Source of the DNA: Acidimicrobiales bacterium
Lineage (GTDB): Bacteria; Actinomycetota; Acidimicrobiia; Acidimicrobiales; Iamiaceae
Reading direction: 5' to 3'
DNA length: 36,319 bases
NCBI GenBank assembly: GCA_020439505.1
Contig: JAGQSO010000201.1
Location: forward strand, 1 to 36,319
A program made the translations under genes and the position numbers. Below the pieces are notes generated by a model. It saw only the letters and a list, made by a program, of their open reading frames with translations, searched no databases and was not told the origin of the DNA. Below are positions 7,912-15,418 of this stretch, in pieces. Within the stretch, counting starts at the first letter, position 1. Every line of letters starts with the position of its first letter.

Positions 7912-8610
7912 ATGGCCCGACGCCCACCCGACGAACTGCCCACCGGTGAGACGAAGGTGAAGGCGGTGCAGTCGATGTTCGACACCATCGCCCCCCGATA
8001 CGACCTCGTCAACCGGGTGATGACGTTCCGAATGGACGTCGGATGGCGGAGGAAGGCCCTCGCCTCGTTGGCTCTCCCCCACGGGTCCGTCGTGCTCGAC
8101 CTGGCCTGCGGCACCGGGGATCTGTGCCGGGGCCTGGCCGGCCGGGGCTACCGACCGGTGGGAATGGACATGTCCTTTGGCATGTTGGCGGCGGCGAGGG
8201 TGGACACTCCCCTGGTCCAGGCCGACGCCCTGCGCCTCCCAATCGACTCCCGGTCGGTCGACGGCGTGACCTGCGGCTTTGCGTTGAGGAACTTCCGAGA
8301 CCTCGATCCGTTCTTCTCGGAGCTGGGTCGGGTGGTGCGACCCGGAGGCCGGATCGCGCTCCTGGAGGTCTCAGAGCCGAACAACCCGGTTCTGCGGTGG
8401 GGCCACGGGATCTACTTCGGAAAGGTCGTCCCGGTGATCGGCGGCCTCCTGTCGGATCCTGCGGCCTACCGCTACCTGCCCCGCTCGGTGGCCTATCTGC
8501 CACCCGCCGACGAGATGCTCGAACTCCTCGCGGGGCACGGCTTCAGCAACGTCGAGCGCAGCCTCCTGTCCACCGGCATCGCCCAACTGATCACCGCCAC
8601 CCGATCATGA
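7912..8610 (+). CDS. menG: Demethylmenaquinone methyltransferase
   Basis: A 232-aa UbiE/COQ5-family enzyme that C-methylates demethylmenaquinone with SAM, the last step of menaquinone synthesis. Family blocks are VQSMFDTIAPRYDLVNRVMT, motif I VVLDLACGTGDL (residues 60-71), the region DGVTCGFALRNFRDLDPFF and RVVRPGGRIALLEVSEPNNP. The ATG at 7912 starts MARRPPDELPTGETKVKAV; a longer frame upstream is rejected because it would cross the -10 box. The stop overlaps the menF start (ATGA), so the two are co-translated. Also named ubiE. Confidence 0.93.
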   Translation: MARRPPDELPTGETKVKAVQSMFDTIAPRYDLVNRVMTFRMDVGWRRKALASLALPHGSVVLDLACGTGDLCRGLAGRGYRPVGMDMSFGMLAAARVDTPLVQADALRLPIDSRSVDGVTCGFALRNFRDLDPFFSELGRVVRPGGRIALLEVSEPNNPVLRWGHGIYFGKVVPVIGGLLSDPAAYRYLPRSVAYLPPADEMLELLAGHGFSNVERSLLSTGIAQLITATRS

Positions 8611-9836
8611 CCGATCCCGCCTCGCTGGTGGCGATCACGATGCCACTGAGCAGGCCCGTCGATCCCGTGGATTTCGCCGGTTCGGACGGCATCTTGTTCA
8701 CCCGGGCCGGGGTCGGTGTCGCCGGTGCCGGGGTCGCAACGCGCCTGTCGACCACCTCGGCCCTCGAACACCTGTCCCGCATCGAAACCCGTAACCCGCT
8801 CGGAACTCCCGGTACCGGTCCGGTGGCGATCGGCGCGCTGCCCTTCCGGCCAGACTCACCCGGAGCGCTGGTGGTACCGGCGATCTCGGTGGGACGAGAC
8901 GAGAACGGCTCGGCGTGGGCCACCGTCGTGGGCCCACCCGGCACCGACCTCGACCCCGAGGCCGCGGTACGGGCCCGCCTCGATGACCTGTCCTCACACC
9001 CACCGATGGTCGGACCTGGTGCGTTCACCGTGTCATCGACACTCGCCCCCTCGGAGTGGATGGATCGGGTCGCGACCGCAGTCGACCGGATCCGTGACGG
9101 CGAGCTGGAAAAGGTGGTGTTGGCACGGGAGGTCGTGATCCGCGCCGACGCCCCGATCGAGGTGGGAGCGGTGTTGAGACGACTGGCCCGGAGCTACCCC
9201 GACTGCTTCGTGTACCTCGTCGACGGCTTCTGCGGAGCGAGCCCCGAGTTGTTGGTGAGCCGCAGCGGGGACGTGGTGCGAGCCCAGCCGATGGCTGGAA
9301 CCGCCCCTCGCAGCGGGGAACCCGAAGCCGACGATCGCACCGCCGCCGCCCTGTTGGCCTCACCCGGCTACCGCCACGAACACCAGGTGACCATCGACGC
9401 TGTTCACGACACCCTGCTGCGCTTCTCGTCCTATGTGGACTACCAGCCGGAACCGTCGGTGGTCGCTCTCTCCAACGTCGTGCACCTGGCCACCTCGGTG
9501 GAAGGGCGTCTGTCCCATCCGCCCGCCTCGATCCTGGAGCTGGTTCGGGCGCTCCACCCGACCCCTGCGGTGTGCGGCAGACCGGTGGAGCGGGCGAGGT
9601 CACTGATCGGTGAGCTCGAAGGGTTCGAACGCGACCGCTACGCCGGGGCGGTGGGGTGGGTCGACGCGCTCGGCAACGGGTCCTTCGCCGTGAGCATCCG
9701 ATGCGCCACCATCACCGGCGACGAGGCCGTCGTGGTCGGAGGAAACGGGATCGTCGCCGGCTCCGATCCCGCTACCGAACTGGTCGAGACGAGGGCCAAG
9801 ATGCAGGCGATGCTGTCGGCGATCGTGCGCCCCTGA
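8607..9836 (+). CDS. menF: Isochorismate synthase
   Basis: A 409-aa chorismate-binding enzyme converting chorismate to isochorismate, the entry step of menaquinone synthesis. The C-terminal catalytic domain shows DGELEKVVLAREV (Lys general base region), FCGASPELLVSRSGDVVRAQ, PMAGTAPRSG, LHPTPAVCGRP, DRYAGAVGWVD and the closing VVGGNGIVAGSDPATELVET. The N-terminal 120 residues are divergent, as usual. Neighbours (menG, menD, menH) favour MenF over a siderophore-type EntC. The ATG at 8607 overlaps the menG stop by 4 nt. Confidence 0.9.
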   Translation: MTDPASLVAITMPLSRPVDPVDFAGSDGILFTRAGVGVAGAGVATRLSTTSALEHLSRIETRNPLGTPGTGPVAIGALPFRPDSPGALVVPAISVGRDENGSAWATVVGPPGTDLDPEAAVRARLDDLSSHPPMVGPGAFTVSSTLAPSEWMDRVATAVDRIRDGELEKVVLAREVVIRADAPIEVGAVLRRLARSYPDCFVYLVDGFCGASPELLVSRSGDVVRAQPMAGTAPRSGEPEADDRTAAALLASPGYRHEHQVTIDAVHDTLLRFSSYVDYQPEPSVVALSNVVHLATSVEGRLSHPPASILELVRALHPTPAVCGRPVERARSLIGELEGFERDRYAGAVGWVDALGNGSFAVSIRCATITGDEAVVVGGNGIVAGSDPATELVETRAKMQAMLSAIVRP

Positions 9837-9862
9837 TCCCACCACGGCCCGCCGGGGCGACC

Positions 9863-9892
9863 TGAGGAGGCGAGCCCATCAGGCGAGCCGAC
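9863..9892 (+). repeat. Dispersed intergenic element, 5'-end fragment spanning the menD stop
   Basis: TGAGGAGGCGAGCC followed after a 4-nt spacer by AGGCGAGCCGAC matches the first 30 nt of the copy that starts at the menA stop codon, with one small indel. It lies 26 nt past the menF stop and contains the menD stop codon (9879-9881) and the codons for its last three residues. Similarity stops after this block. Confidence 0.5.
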
Positions 9893-11642
9893 GGCGAACC
9901 TCATCGTTCAACCGCTCATGGGCCTTCACGTTGACCGCTCTGTCGGTGCGAACGACGACCACCCTGGGCCCGCCGGCGTCGAGAGCCGCACCTATCGCAA
10001 GCCTCAGGTCCGACACCGCAGATCCGGGGGCGACCTCGATGACCTCCACCCGGTGGGCCCGGGCCAGGGAAGCCAGATCCGAGCCGTGGGGGGTGGCGAA
10101 CAGCGTCTCGAACCGCTCCGGGGCCAGCTCGACCGCGGGAGGAAGGAACGAGAAGATCGCTCCCCCGTCGTTGTCCACCACCACGATCACCAGGTCGACC
10201 TCCCGGGCCGCCAGACCGATCAGCGCGTTCGTGTCGTGGAGGAAGGCGAGATCGCCAACCAGAGCGACAGTGCCACCCGACGTCTCCCGCCGACCCAGCG
10301 CCACTCCCACCGCGGTGGACACCACCCCGTCGATGCCATTGGCTCCCCGGTTGGCGAGGACCGGCCCCGTTCCCACATGCCCGCCGTACCACTCCAGATC
10401 CCGAATCGGCATCGAGGACGAGACGACGACCGCCGTGCCGGTCCGTTCGCGGGCCAGGTCCGCCACGGCCCGGGAGACCGACGGATCGCTCACCTCAGCG
10501 GAAGGATCAGCCAGAAGCTCGGTGAGAACGGCGTCGGCCCGCTCCTCCGCCTCGCGCCACCGCCGGGTCCACTCCGGAGCGCACCGGAGCTCCCCCCTTT
10601 CGGCCAGCACGGTCAGCATCGCCGCCGGATCACCTCCCACGATGTCGTTGGCGGTCATCTCGGGATCGAACACCCGGCCGTAGCGTTCGCCGGCGAACTG
10701 AACCGCTCCCGAGAACTGAAGCCAGTTGGCCAGCACCTTCGATGCCGGTGGCTCACCTACACGAAGGACCACATCGGGGCGTAGATCGTCGGCCAGCTTC
10801 GCGTCGCGCAGGACGGTGTCGGCCGCGGTCACGACCGACTGGTGCCCGGTTCTCAACCCCGAGCGCGGGTCTGCAATCACCGGCCACCCCGATAGCGCGG
10901 CTGCCGCCAGAACGGTCGCAGGGTCCCCGCTCCCGGCGCCGGCCACCACGACCACGCGAGAGGGACCGGGTCGACCGCCGAGAACAGAGGAGCTCAGTAG
11001 CTCAGCGGCCGGACGCTCCGGTGCCGAATGGCGCCGCGACCACGGGGCGCCGCCTGGCCTGCCGTCGGGCAGCTCTCCGGGCCGCCCCACCAGAGGCTCA
11101 CGGAACGCCAAGTTGAGGTGAACCGGGCCGGGCCCACGTCCACCTGCTCCGAACGCCTCGGCCATCGCCCGAGCCCCGACCGAACGCCACCAGGACCGCC
11201 CGTCGTCGGTCGGCGGCCCCGGTTCGGCGAACCAGCGGACCGCAGTCCCGAACAGCCGGGTCTGATCGACGGTCTGGGGGGCGCCGACGCCGTGCAACTC
11301 CGCCGGGCGGTCAGCGGTGACGGCCAGGAGCGGAACGGCAGCCTGATGGGCCTCGACCACCGCGGGATGGAGTTCCACCGCCGCGGTACCGCTGGTGGTC
11401 AACACCACGGCCGGGCGGCCAGTGGCCAGGCCCAGCCCGACGGCGATGAAACCCGCGCTGCGCTCGTCTACGTGAACGTGAAGGGTGACCTCGGCTCGGT
11501 CGGCCAGGGCCAACGCCATCGGAGTGGACCTTGAGCCGGGAGCGATGACGGCATCGGTCAACCCGGCGCGTACCCATTCGTCCACCAGCGTGGCGCAGAA
11601 GGTCGCGTTGGTGGTTGGCCCCCGGCCTCGGGCAGACGTCAT
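9879..11642 (-). CDS. menD: SEPHCHC synthase MenD
   Basis: A 587-aa thiamine-diphosphate enzyme joining isochorismate and 2-oxoglutarate to form 2-succinyl-5-enolpyruvyl-6-hydroxy-3-cyclohexene-1-carboxylate. Start region: TNATFCATLVDEWVRAGLTD, then VIAPGSRSTPMALALADR and the cofactor-activating region HVHVDERSAGFIAVGLGLAT with its conserved Glu. The cofactor-binding part carries NRGANGIDGVVSTAVG and VALVGDLAFLHDTNAL (GDxxFxxD-N motif). The ATG at 11642 gives MTSARGRGPTTNATF; 25 further codons upstream are not conserved. It is divergent from menH with only 38 nt between the two starts and convergent with menF. Confidence 0.95.
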   Translation of the reverse strand: MTSARGRGPTTNATFCATLVDEWVRAGLTDAVIAPGSRSTPMALALADRAEVTLHVHVDERSAGFIAVGLGLATGRPAVVLTTSGTAAVELHPAVVEAHQAAVPLLAVTADRPAELHGVGAPQTVDQTRLFGTAVRWFAEPGPPTDDGRSWWRSVGARAMAEAFGAGGRGPGPVHLNLAFREPLVGRPGELPDGRPGGAPWSRRHSAPERPAAELLSSSVLGGRPGPSRVVVVAGAGSGDPATVLAAAALSGWPVIADPRSGLRTGHQSVVTAADTVLRDAKLADDLRPDVVLRVGEPPASKVLANWLQFSGAVQFAGERYGRVFDPEMTANDIVGGDPAAMLTVLAERGELRCAPEWTRRWREAEERADAVLTELLADPSAEVSDPSVSRAVADLARERTGTAVVVSSSMPIRDLEWYGGHVGTGPVLANRGANGIDGVVSTAVGVALGRRETSGGTVALVGDLAFLHDTNALIGLAAREVDLVIVVVDNDGGAIFSFLPPAVELAPERFETLFATPHGSDLASLARAHRVEVIEVAPGSAVSDLRLAIGAALDAGGPRVVVVRTDRAVNVKAHERLNDEVRRRLA

Positions 11643-11668
11643 GACCAGCCATCTGAGCACACCGCCCC

Positions 11669-11674
11669 TACCAT
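11669..11674 (+). promoter_or_regulatory. -10 box of leaderless menH promoter in the 38-nt menD-menH gap
   Basis: TACCAT lies 6 nt before the menH GTG (11681). The menD promoter must overlap it on the other strand; its best -10 match (TCAGAT, 8 nt before the menD ATG) is weak. Confidence 0.45.
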
Positions 11675-11680
11675 CGAGCA

Positions 11681-12448
11681 GTGGAGCTGAACCGGAGCGA
11701 GGAAGGCGTCGGACCACGCGTGGTTCTGGTTCACGGCTTCACCCAGACGCTCCGAAGCTGGCGCCAAGTAGCGGACCGGCTGACGGCCGACCACCGGGTG
11801 GTCAGCGTCGATCTGCCCGGCCACGGCGGCTCGGGTGAGCTGCGGGGCGACCTGACCACCACGGCCGCTGCCCTCGGCACGGCAGGGGGCCGGGCCACCT
11901 ACGTCGGTTACTCCATGGGCGGACGGGTGGTGCTCCGGTTGGCCCTCGACCGCCCGGATCTGGTGGAGCGGATGGTCCTGATCGGTGCGACCGCCGGGAT
12001 CGACTCGCCCTCGGACCGCAAGGCCAGGCGCGTCGCCGACGAGCGGCTCGCCTCCGCGATCGAACAGGATGGAGTACCGCGATTTCTGGTGCGGTGGCTT
12101 TCCCAGCCGATCTTCGCCGGCCTATCCGTGAACGAGGAGGACCGGCAGGCCCGGCTGACCAACTCGGCCCCCGGGCTGGCCGCATCGCTGCGAGACAGCG
12201 GGACGGGAACCATGGACCCACCGTGGTGGGACGAACTGCGTCGGATCCGCTGCCCTACCCGTATCGTCGCCGGGGAACGCGACGCGAAGTTCACCGACCT
12301 TGGCCGTCGAATGGCGGGGCTCATTGCCGATGCCGACCTGGTGGTGGTCGCCGGGGTCGGCCATGCCGCTCAGCTCGAGGCCCCCGAGGCGGTGGCCGAG
12401 CTCGTCCGCGACTTCATGCGGTACCGCTCCGGCGAAGCACCGAGCTGA
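11681..12448 (+). CDS. menH: SHCHC synthase MenH, alpha/beta hydrolase
   Basis: A 255-aa alpha/beta-hydrolase that eliminates pyruvate from the MenD product to give 2-succinyl-6-hydroxy-2,4-cyclohexadiene-1-carboxylate. Oxyanion region VLVHGFTQTLRSW, nucleophile elbow GYSMGG with Ser78, acid Asp201 (AGERDAKF) and His228 (GVGHAAQLEAP) make a complete triad. GTG at 11681 is the start, supported by the -10 box at 11669-11674. Assignment as MenH rather than another hydrolase rests on the position between menD and menA/menE plus the triad and length. Confidence 0.85.
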   Translation: MELNRSEEGVGPRVVLVHGFTQTLRSWRQVADRLTADHRVVSVDLPGHGGSGELRGDLTTTAAALGTAGGRATYVGYSMGGRVVLRLALDRPDLVERMVLIGATAGIDSPSDRKARRVADERLASAIEQDGVPRFLVRWLSQPIFAGLSVNEEDRQARLTNSAPGLAASLRDSGTGTMDPPWWDELRRIRCPTRIVAGERDAKFTDLGRRMAGLIADADLVVVAGVGHAAQLEAPEAVAELVRDFMRYRSGEAPS

Positions 12449-12493
12449 TCTCCACGTTCAGGCGCCCGACGGACAGGTCAAGTCAGACATGCC

Positions 12494-12516
12494 CGGAGCC
12501 TCGCACTCAGGCTCCG
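12494..12516 (+). terminator. Hairpin downstream of menH
   Basis: CGGAGCCT (12494-12501) and AGGCTCCG (12509-12516) form a perfect 8-bp stem with a 7-nt loop, 45 nt past the menH stop. It also lies beyond the menA 3' element and may serve both convergent genes. Confidence 0.5.
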
Positions 12517-12529
12517 AGCCGATAGGTCC

Positions 12530-12625
12530 AGCCGTCGTCGCTGCGAGGGTGATCAGACCGATGTTTCGCCTCGGTTTGACCATGCCGTACTTATGGGTCG
12601 GCTCGCCCATTGGCTCGCCTCCTCA
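12530..12625 (-). repeat. Dispersed intergenic element, full-length copy 2, starting at the menA stop
   Basis: In the menA sense it opens at the stop codon: TGAGGAGGCGAGCC, then ATGGGCGAGCCGACCCAT, CGGCATGG, ACCGAGG, CGGTCTGATCACCCTCGC and GCGACGACGG. It aligns over its whole length with the copy at 14719-14812 with about four in five bases identical and a single-base indel near the 5' end. ATGGG/CCCAT forms a 5-bp stem with an 8-nt loop; ACCGA/TCGGT forms a second. Confidence 0.75.
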
Positions 12626-13531
12626 AGCCCCCACGGCCAGGCCGGCTGCGAACAACAGGCCGAAGAGTGCCTGCACCCTCCCGGTGTCGGCGAGGACCGG
12701 GATCAGGTCAGGTCCTCGGGCGCCGCTCAGCACCGCTACGACCGGACGCTGCCCGGCCAGGACCGCTACCAGCGCCACCGACGCCGTGAGGCGACCGCTC
12801 AGACCGGCCACGGGCGGAACGGTGAGGAAAGCCGACACCAGTAACGCCACGTAGAACACTCTCGTACGGCGGTCACCCAACCGGACCGCCAACGTGTTCT
12901 TTCCCACCTCGGTGTCGCCGGGGATGTCTCGGAGGTTGTTGACCACCAAAAGGGCGGTGGCGAGGAACCCGACCGGCAACGACACCCCCAGCGCGAGGGA
13001 GCTCAGCCGGCCGGTCTGCACGTAGGTCGAACCGGCGGTGGCCACCACACCGAAAAAGACGAACACGAAGACCTCACCGAGTCCGGCATACCCGTACGGT
13101 CGTGGACCTCCGGTGTAGAACCAGCCCGCCGCGATCGCCAACGCGCCCACCACGAACAGCTCGGGCCCGACCGCCAGGGCGAGCGAGGCACCCACCACCG
13201 CCGCCACCCCGAAAGCGGTGATCGCCGCCCGCTTGACCGCGGACGGAGCAGCCAGCCCCTGCCCGACGAGGCGCACCGGACCGACCCGACGGCCATCGGC
13301 GTCGGTTCCCCTGATTCCGTCGCTGTAGTCGTTTGCGTAGTTGGTGGCCACCTGCAAAGCCAGTGAGACCACCATGGCGGCAAGCGCTCGCCACCAGATC
13401 AACCCTCCCGGCACGGTACCGACTGCGGCCGCTGTCCCGACCGCCACCGGCACCACGGCGGCCGGAAGGGTCCGCGGTCGGGCGCCGGCGAACCACAGGC
13501 GCAGTCCGGTGAGATCGTCGTGGGTGGTCAC
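12623..13531 (-). CDS. menA: 1,4-dihydroxy-2-naphthoate polyprenyltransferase
   Basis: A 302-aa integral membrane prenyltransferase (UbiA superfamily) that attaches the polyprenyl tail to DHNA, giving demethylmenaquinone. First Asp-rich motif NDYSDGIRGTD at residues 67-77 (N-D-x2-D) and second motif NNLRDIPGDTEVGKNTLAVR at 198-217, separated by several hydrophobic helices, are the two Mg-pyrophosphate sites. The start is GTG at 13531 (MTTHDDLTGLRLWFAGARPR). Convergent with menH and divergent from menE (65 nt between starts). Confidence 0.94.
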   Translation of the reverse strand: MTTHDDLTGLRLWFAGARPRTLPAAVVPVAVGTAAAVGTVPGGLIWWRALAAMVVSLALQVATNYANDYSDGIRGTDADGRRVGPVRLVGQGLAAPSAVKRAAITAFGVAAVVGASLALAVGPELFVVGALAIAAGWFYTGGPRPYGYAGLGEVFVFVFFGVVATAGSTYVQTGRLSSLALGVSLPVGFLATALLVVNNLRDIPGDTEVGKNTLAVRLGDRRTRVFYVALLVSAFLTVPPVAGLSGRLTASVALVAVLAGQRPVVAVLSGARGPDLIPVLADTGRVQALFGLLFAAGLAVGA

Positions 13532-13539
13532 GACGACCG

Positions 13540-13545
13540 ATTCTG
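13540..13545 (-). promoter_or_regulatory. Possible -10 box of menA
   Basis: CAGAAT on the minus strand, 8 nt before the menA GTG, in the same place as the -10 boxes of the other leaderless genes here but with C at the first position. Confidence 0.3.
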
Positions 13546-13596
13546 GCCCACGAGCGATCGCGACCCGACACCGACCGGCGCGCTAATCATGGGGCC

Positions 13597-14721
13597 ATGG
13601 CACGCCTCGTCGCCCTCGACCTGCCGGCCGGGCCTGCCTTCGTCGCCGCCCTCAGCGCGGTCTGGGACGACGGCGACGCCGTGTTCGTCGTCGATCAAAG
13701 GCTCCCCCCGGCGGCGCAGAGGGATCTGCTGGCCCGGGTCGGCCCTCATCAGGTGGTCGATCCCTCGGGTCGGCGCCAATGGAACGACCCGGTGGCCAAG
13801 CTGGTACCCGGTGACGGGCTGGTGGTGGCTACCAGCGGGAGCTCGGGGTCTCCAAAGCTGGTGGTTCACACGATGGCCGGGATCGGCAGCCATGCCACCG
13901 CCGTCCACTCGAGGCTCGAGGTCGACCCGACCACCGATCGGTGGCTGGCCTGTCTGCCGTTGGCGCACCTGGGCGGGCTCGGCGTCGTCCTGCGCTCTCT
14001 ACTCACCGGCACCGCGCTGGACGTGGTCGAAGGGTTCGACGCCGCGACTGTCGAGTCGGCTCCTGACCGCTTGGGCACGACACTCGTCTCCCTGGTACCG
14101 ACCGCCCTGGACCGCGTGGACACCTCCCGGTTTCGGCGGGTGGTGCTCGGCGGCGCGGCCGACCCGAAGGACCGGGCGGACAACGTCACCCACACCTACG
14201 GGATGACCGAGACGGGCGGGGGCGTCATCTACGACGGGATACCGATCGGCGACACGGAGGTGGCGGTATCGGGCGAAGGTGCCATCAGCCTGCGTGGTTC
14301 GACCCTGGCGCGCGGGTTGATCGGGCCGACCGGAGAGGTCGAGGCCCTGACGGATGAGGGCGGATGGCTGACCACCGGGGACCGAGGTCAGATCGTCGAA
14401 GGACGATTGACGGTGTTCGGACGTACCGACGACCTCATCATCACCGGGGGCGAGAACGTGTGGCCTGCTCCGGTGGAGGCGATTCTGGTGGACCACCCCG
14501 CCGTTGCCGAGGTTGCCGTGATCGGCCGCACCGATCCTCGCTGGGGGCAACGGGTCGTGGCCGTCGTCGTCCCTCGCAACGCCGATGCCCCGCCAACGTT
14601 GGACGCGTTGCGCGCCCACGCCAGAGACCACCTACCGGTGTGGGCCGCTCCCCGAGAGGTCCAGATAGTTGATGCCCTTCCCCGAACCCCTCTCGGCAAG
14701 GTGCGCCGAGGAGATCTCTAG
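13597..14721 (+). CDS. menE: o-succinylbenzoate-CoA ligase MenE
   Basis: A 374-aa acyl-adenylate-forming enzyme that makes o-succinylbenzoyl-CoA. P-loop ATSGSSGSPKLV at residues 78-89, motif A5 HTYGMTETGGG, hinge GDRGQIVEGRLTVFGRTDD, A8 ITGGENVWPAPVEAIL and the catalytic Lys368 in TPLGKVRR. It is about 100 residues shorter than typical ANL enzymes because the N-terminus is reduced, as is common for actinobacterial MenE. The ATG at 13597 is preceded by GGGG and, further up, CTAATCAT, which could act as SD or -10. The stop codon is the first triplet of a dispersed intergenic element. Confidence 0.92.
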   Translation: MARLVALDLPAGPAFVAALSAVWDDGDAVFVVDQRLPPAAQRDLLARVGPHQVVDPSGRRQWNDPVAKLVPGDGLVVATSGSSGSPKLVVHTMAGIGSHATAVHSRLEVDPTTDRWLACLPLAHLGGLGVVLRSLLTGTALDVVEGFDAATVESAPDRLGTTLVSLVPTALDRVDTSRFRRVVLGGAADPKDRADNVTHTYGMTETGGGVIYDGIPIGDTEVAVSGEGAISLRGSTLARGLIGPTGEVEALTDEGGWLTTGDRGQIVEGRLTVFGRTDDLIITGGENVWPAPVEAILVDHPAVAEVAVIGRTDPRWGQRVVAVVVPRNADAPPTLDALRAHARDHLPVWAAPREVQIVDALPRTPLGKVRRGDL

Positions 14722-14812
14722 AAGGCGAACCGATAGGGCGAACTGACCCATAGGTGCGGCATGGCTCAGCCGAGGTGATGCCTCGGTCGGATCGCCCTCG
14801 CGGCGATGCCGG
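14719..14812 (+). repeat. Dispersed intergenic element, full-length copy 3, starting at the menE stop
   Basis: Runs TAGAAGGCGAACC, AGGGCGAACTGACCCAT, CGGCATGG, CCGAGG-TGATG-CCTCGG (hairpin 14770-14786), CGGTCGGATCGCCCTCGC and GGCGATG. ATCGCC (14791-14796) and GGCGAT (14802-14807) form a second hairpin. It fills the whole space between menE and the convergent CBS gene, so it probably also acts as the terminator region for both. Confidence 0.75.
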
Positions 14813-15247
14813 TCAGTAGGGGTGGGAGATGTATTCGTGGAGCACCCTGGCCTCGAACTCAAGGCCCGAGATGCGGTCCTTGACCACATCTCCGATGCTC
14901 ACCAGGCCGACAAGGTGACCGTCGACCGTCACCGGAACGTGGCGCACCCGACGGTCGGTCATTGTCGACATCAGGTGCTCGATCGTCGTATCGGGACGAC
15001 AGGTGACCACGTCGGTGTTCATCACCTCCGAGACCGGTCTGGACAGAACTGTCGGCCCCAGGACCGACAAGGACAGAACGACATCGCGTTCGGCGACGAC
15101 CCCCTCGATGGTGTGACCGTCCCCGGTGACCACGACCGCACCGATACGGTGCCGGGCCAAGGCGTCGATGGCCTCCCCCATTGTCGTGTCAGGGCCGACC
15201 GTGACCACCTCGGAACCCTTTGACTGCAGTAGCACGCTGACCTGCAT
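14813..15247 (-). CDS. Two-CBS-domain protein
   Basis: A 144-aa protein made of a tandem CBS pair (Bateman module) that typically senses adenine nucleotides or SAM. CBS1: VVTVGPDTTMGEAIDALARH, RIGAVVVTGDG, IEGVVAERDVVL. CBS2: VVTCRPDTTIEHLMSTMTDR, RVRHVPVTVDGHLVGLVSIG, DVVKDRI. The ATG at 15247 has an ideal AGGAGG 6 nt upstream; an upstream extension of 72 codons is unconserved. No catalytic domain is attached, so the partner it regulates is unknown. Confidence 0.88.
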   Translation of the reverse strand: MQVSVLLQSKGSEVVTVGPDTTMGEAIDALARHRIGAVVVTGDGHTIEGVVAERDVVLSLSVLGPTVLSRPVSEVMNTDVVTCRPDTTIEHLMSTMTDRRVRHVPVTVDGHLVGLVSIGDVVKDRISGLEFEARVLHEYISHPY

Positions 15248-15418
15248 GGGAACCCTCCTCACGTCGGAGACACCCCGATCATCCCACAGTTGACGCCACA
15301 ACGCTCCAGGTTTTTCTCGTTGACCGGAGCCTGAGGGCCGGCGCTGGTACCTTCCGCCGGATCCATCACCCACCGGGCCGAGTACCCCCACCCGGAGGGC
15401 CAACACTCGGGCCGCCCC

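Noticed and set aside
15320..15353. TTGACC and TACCTT as a promoter of the FG-GAP gene
   Set aside because: The spacer is 22 nt, too long for a standard promoter.
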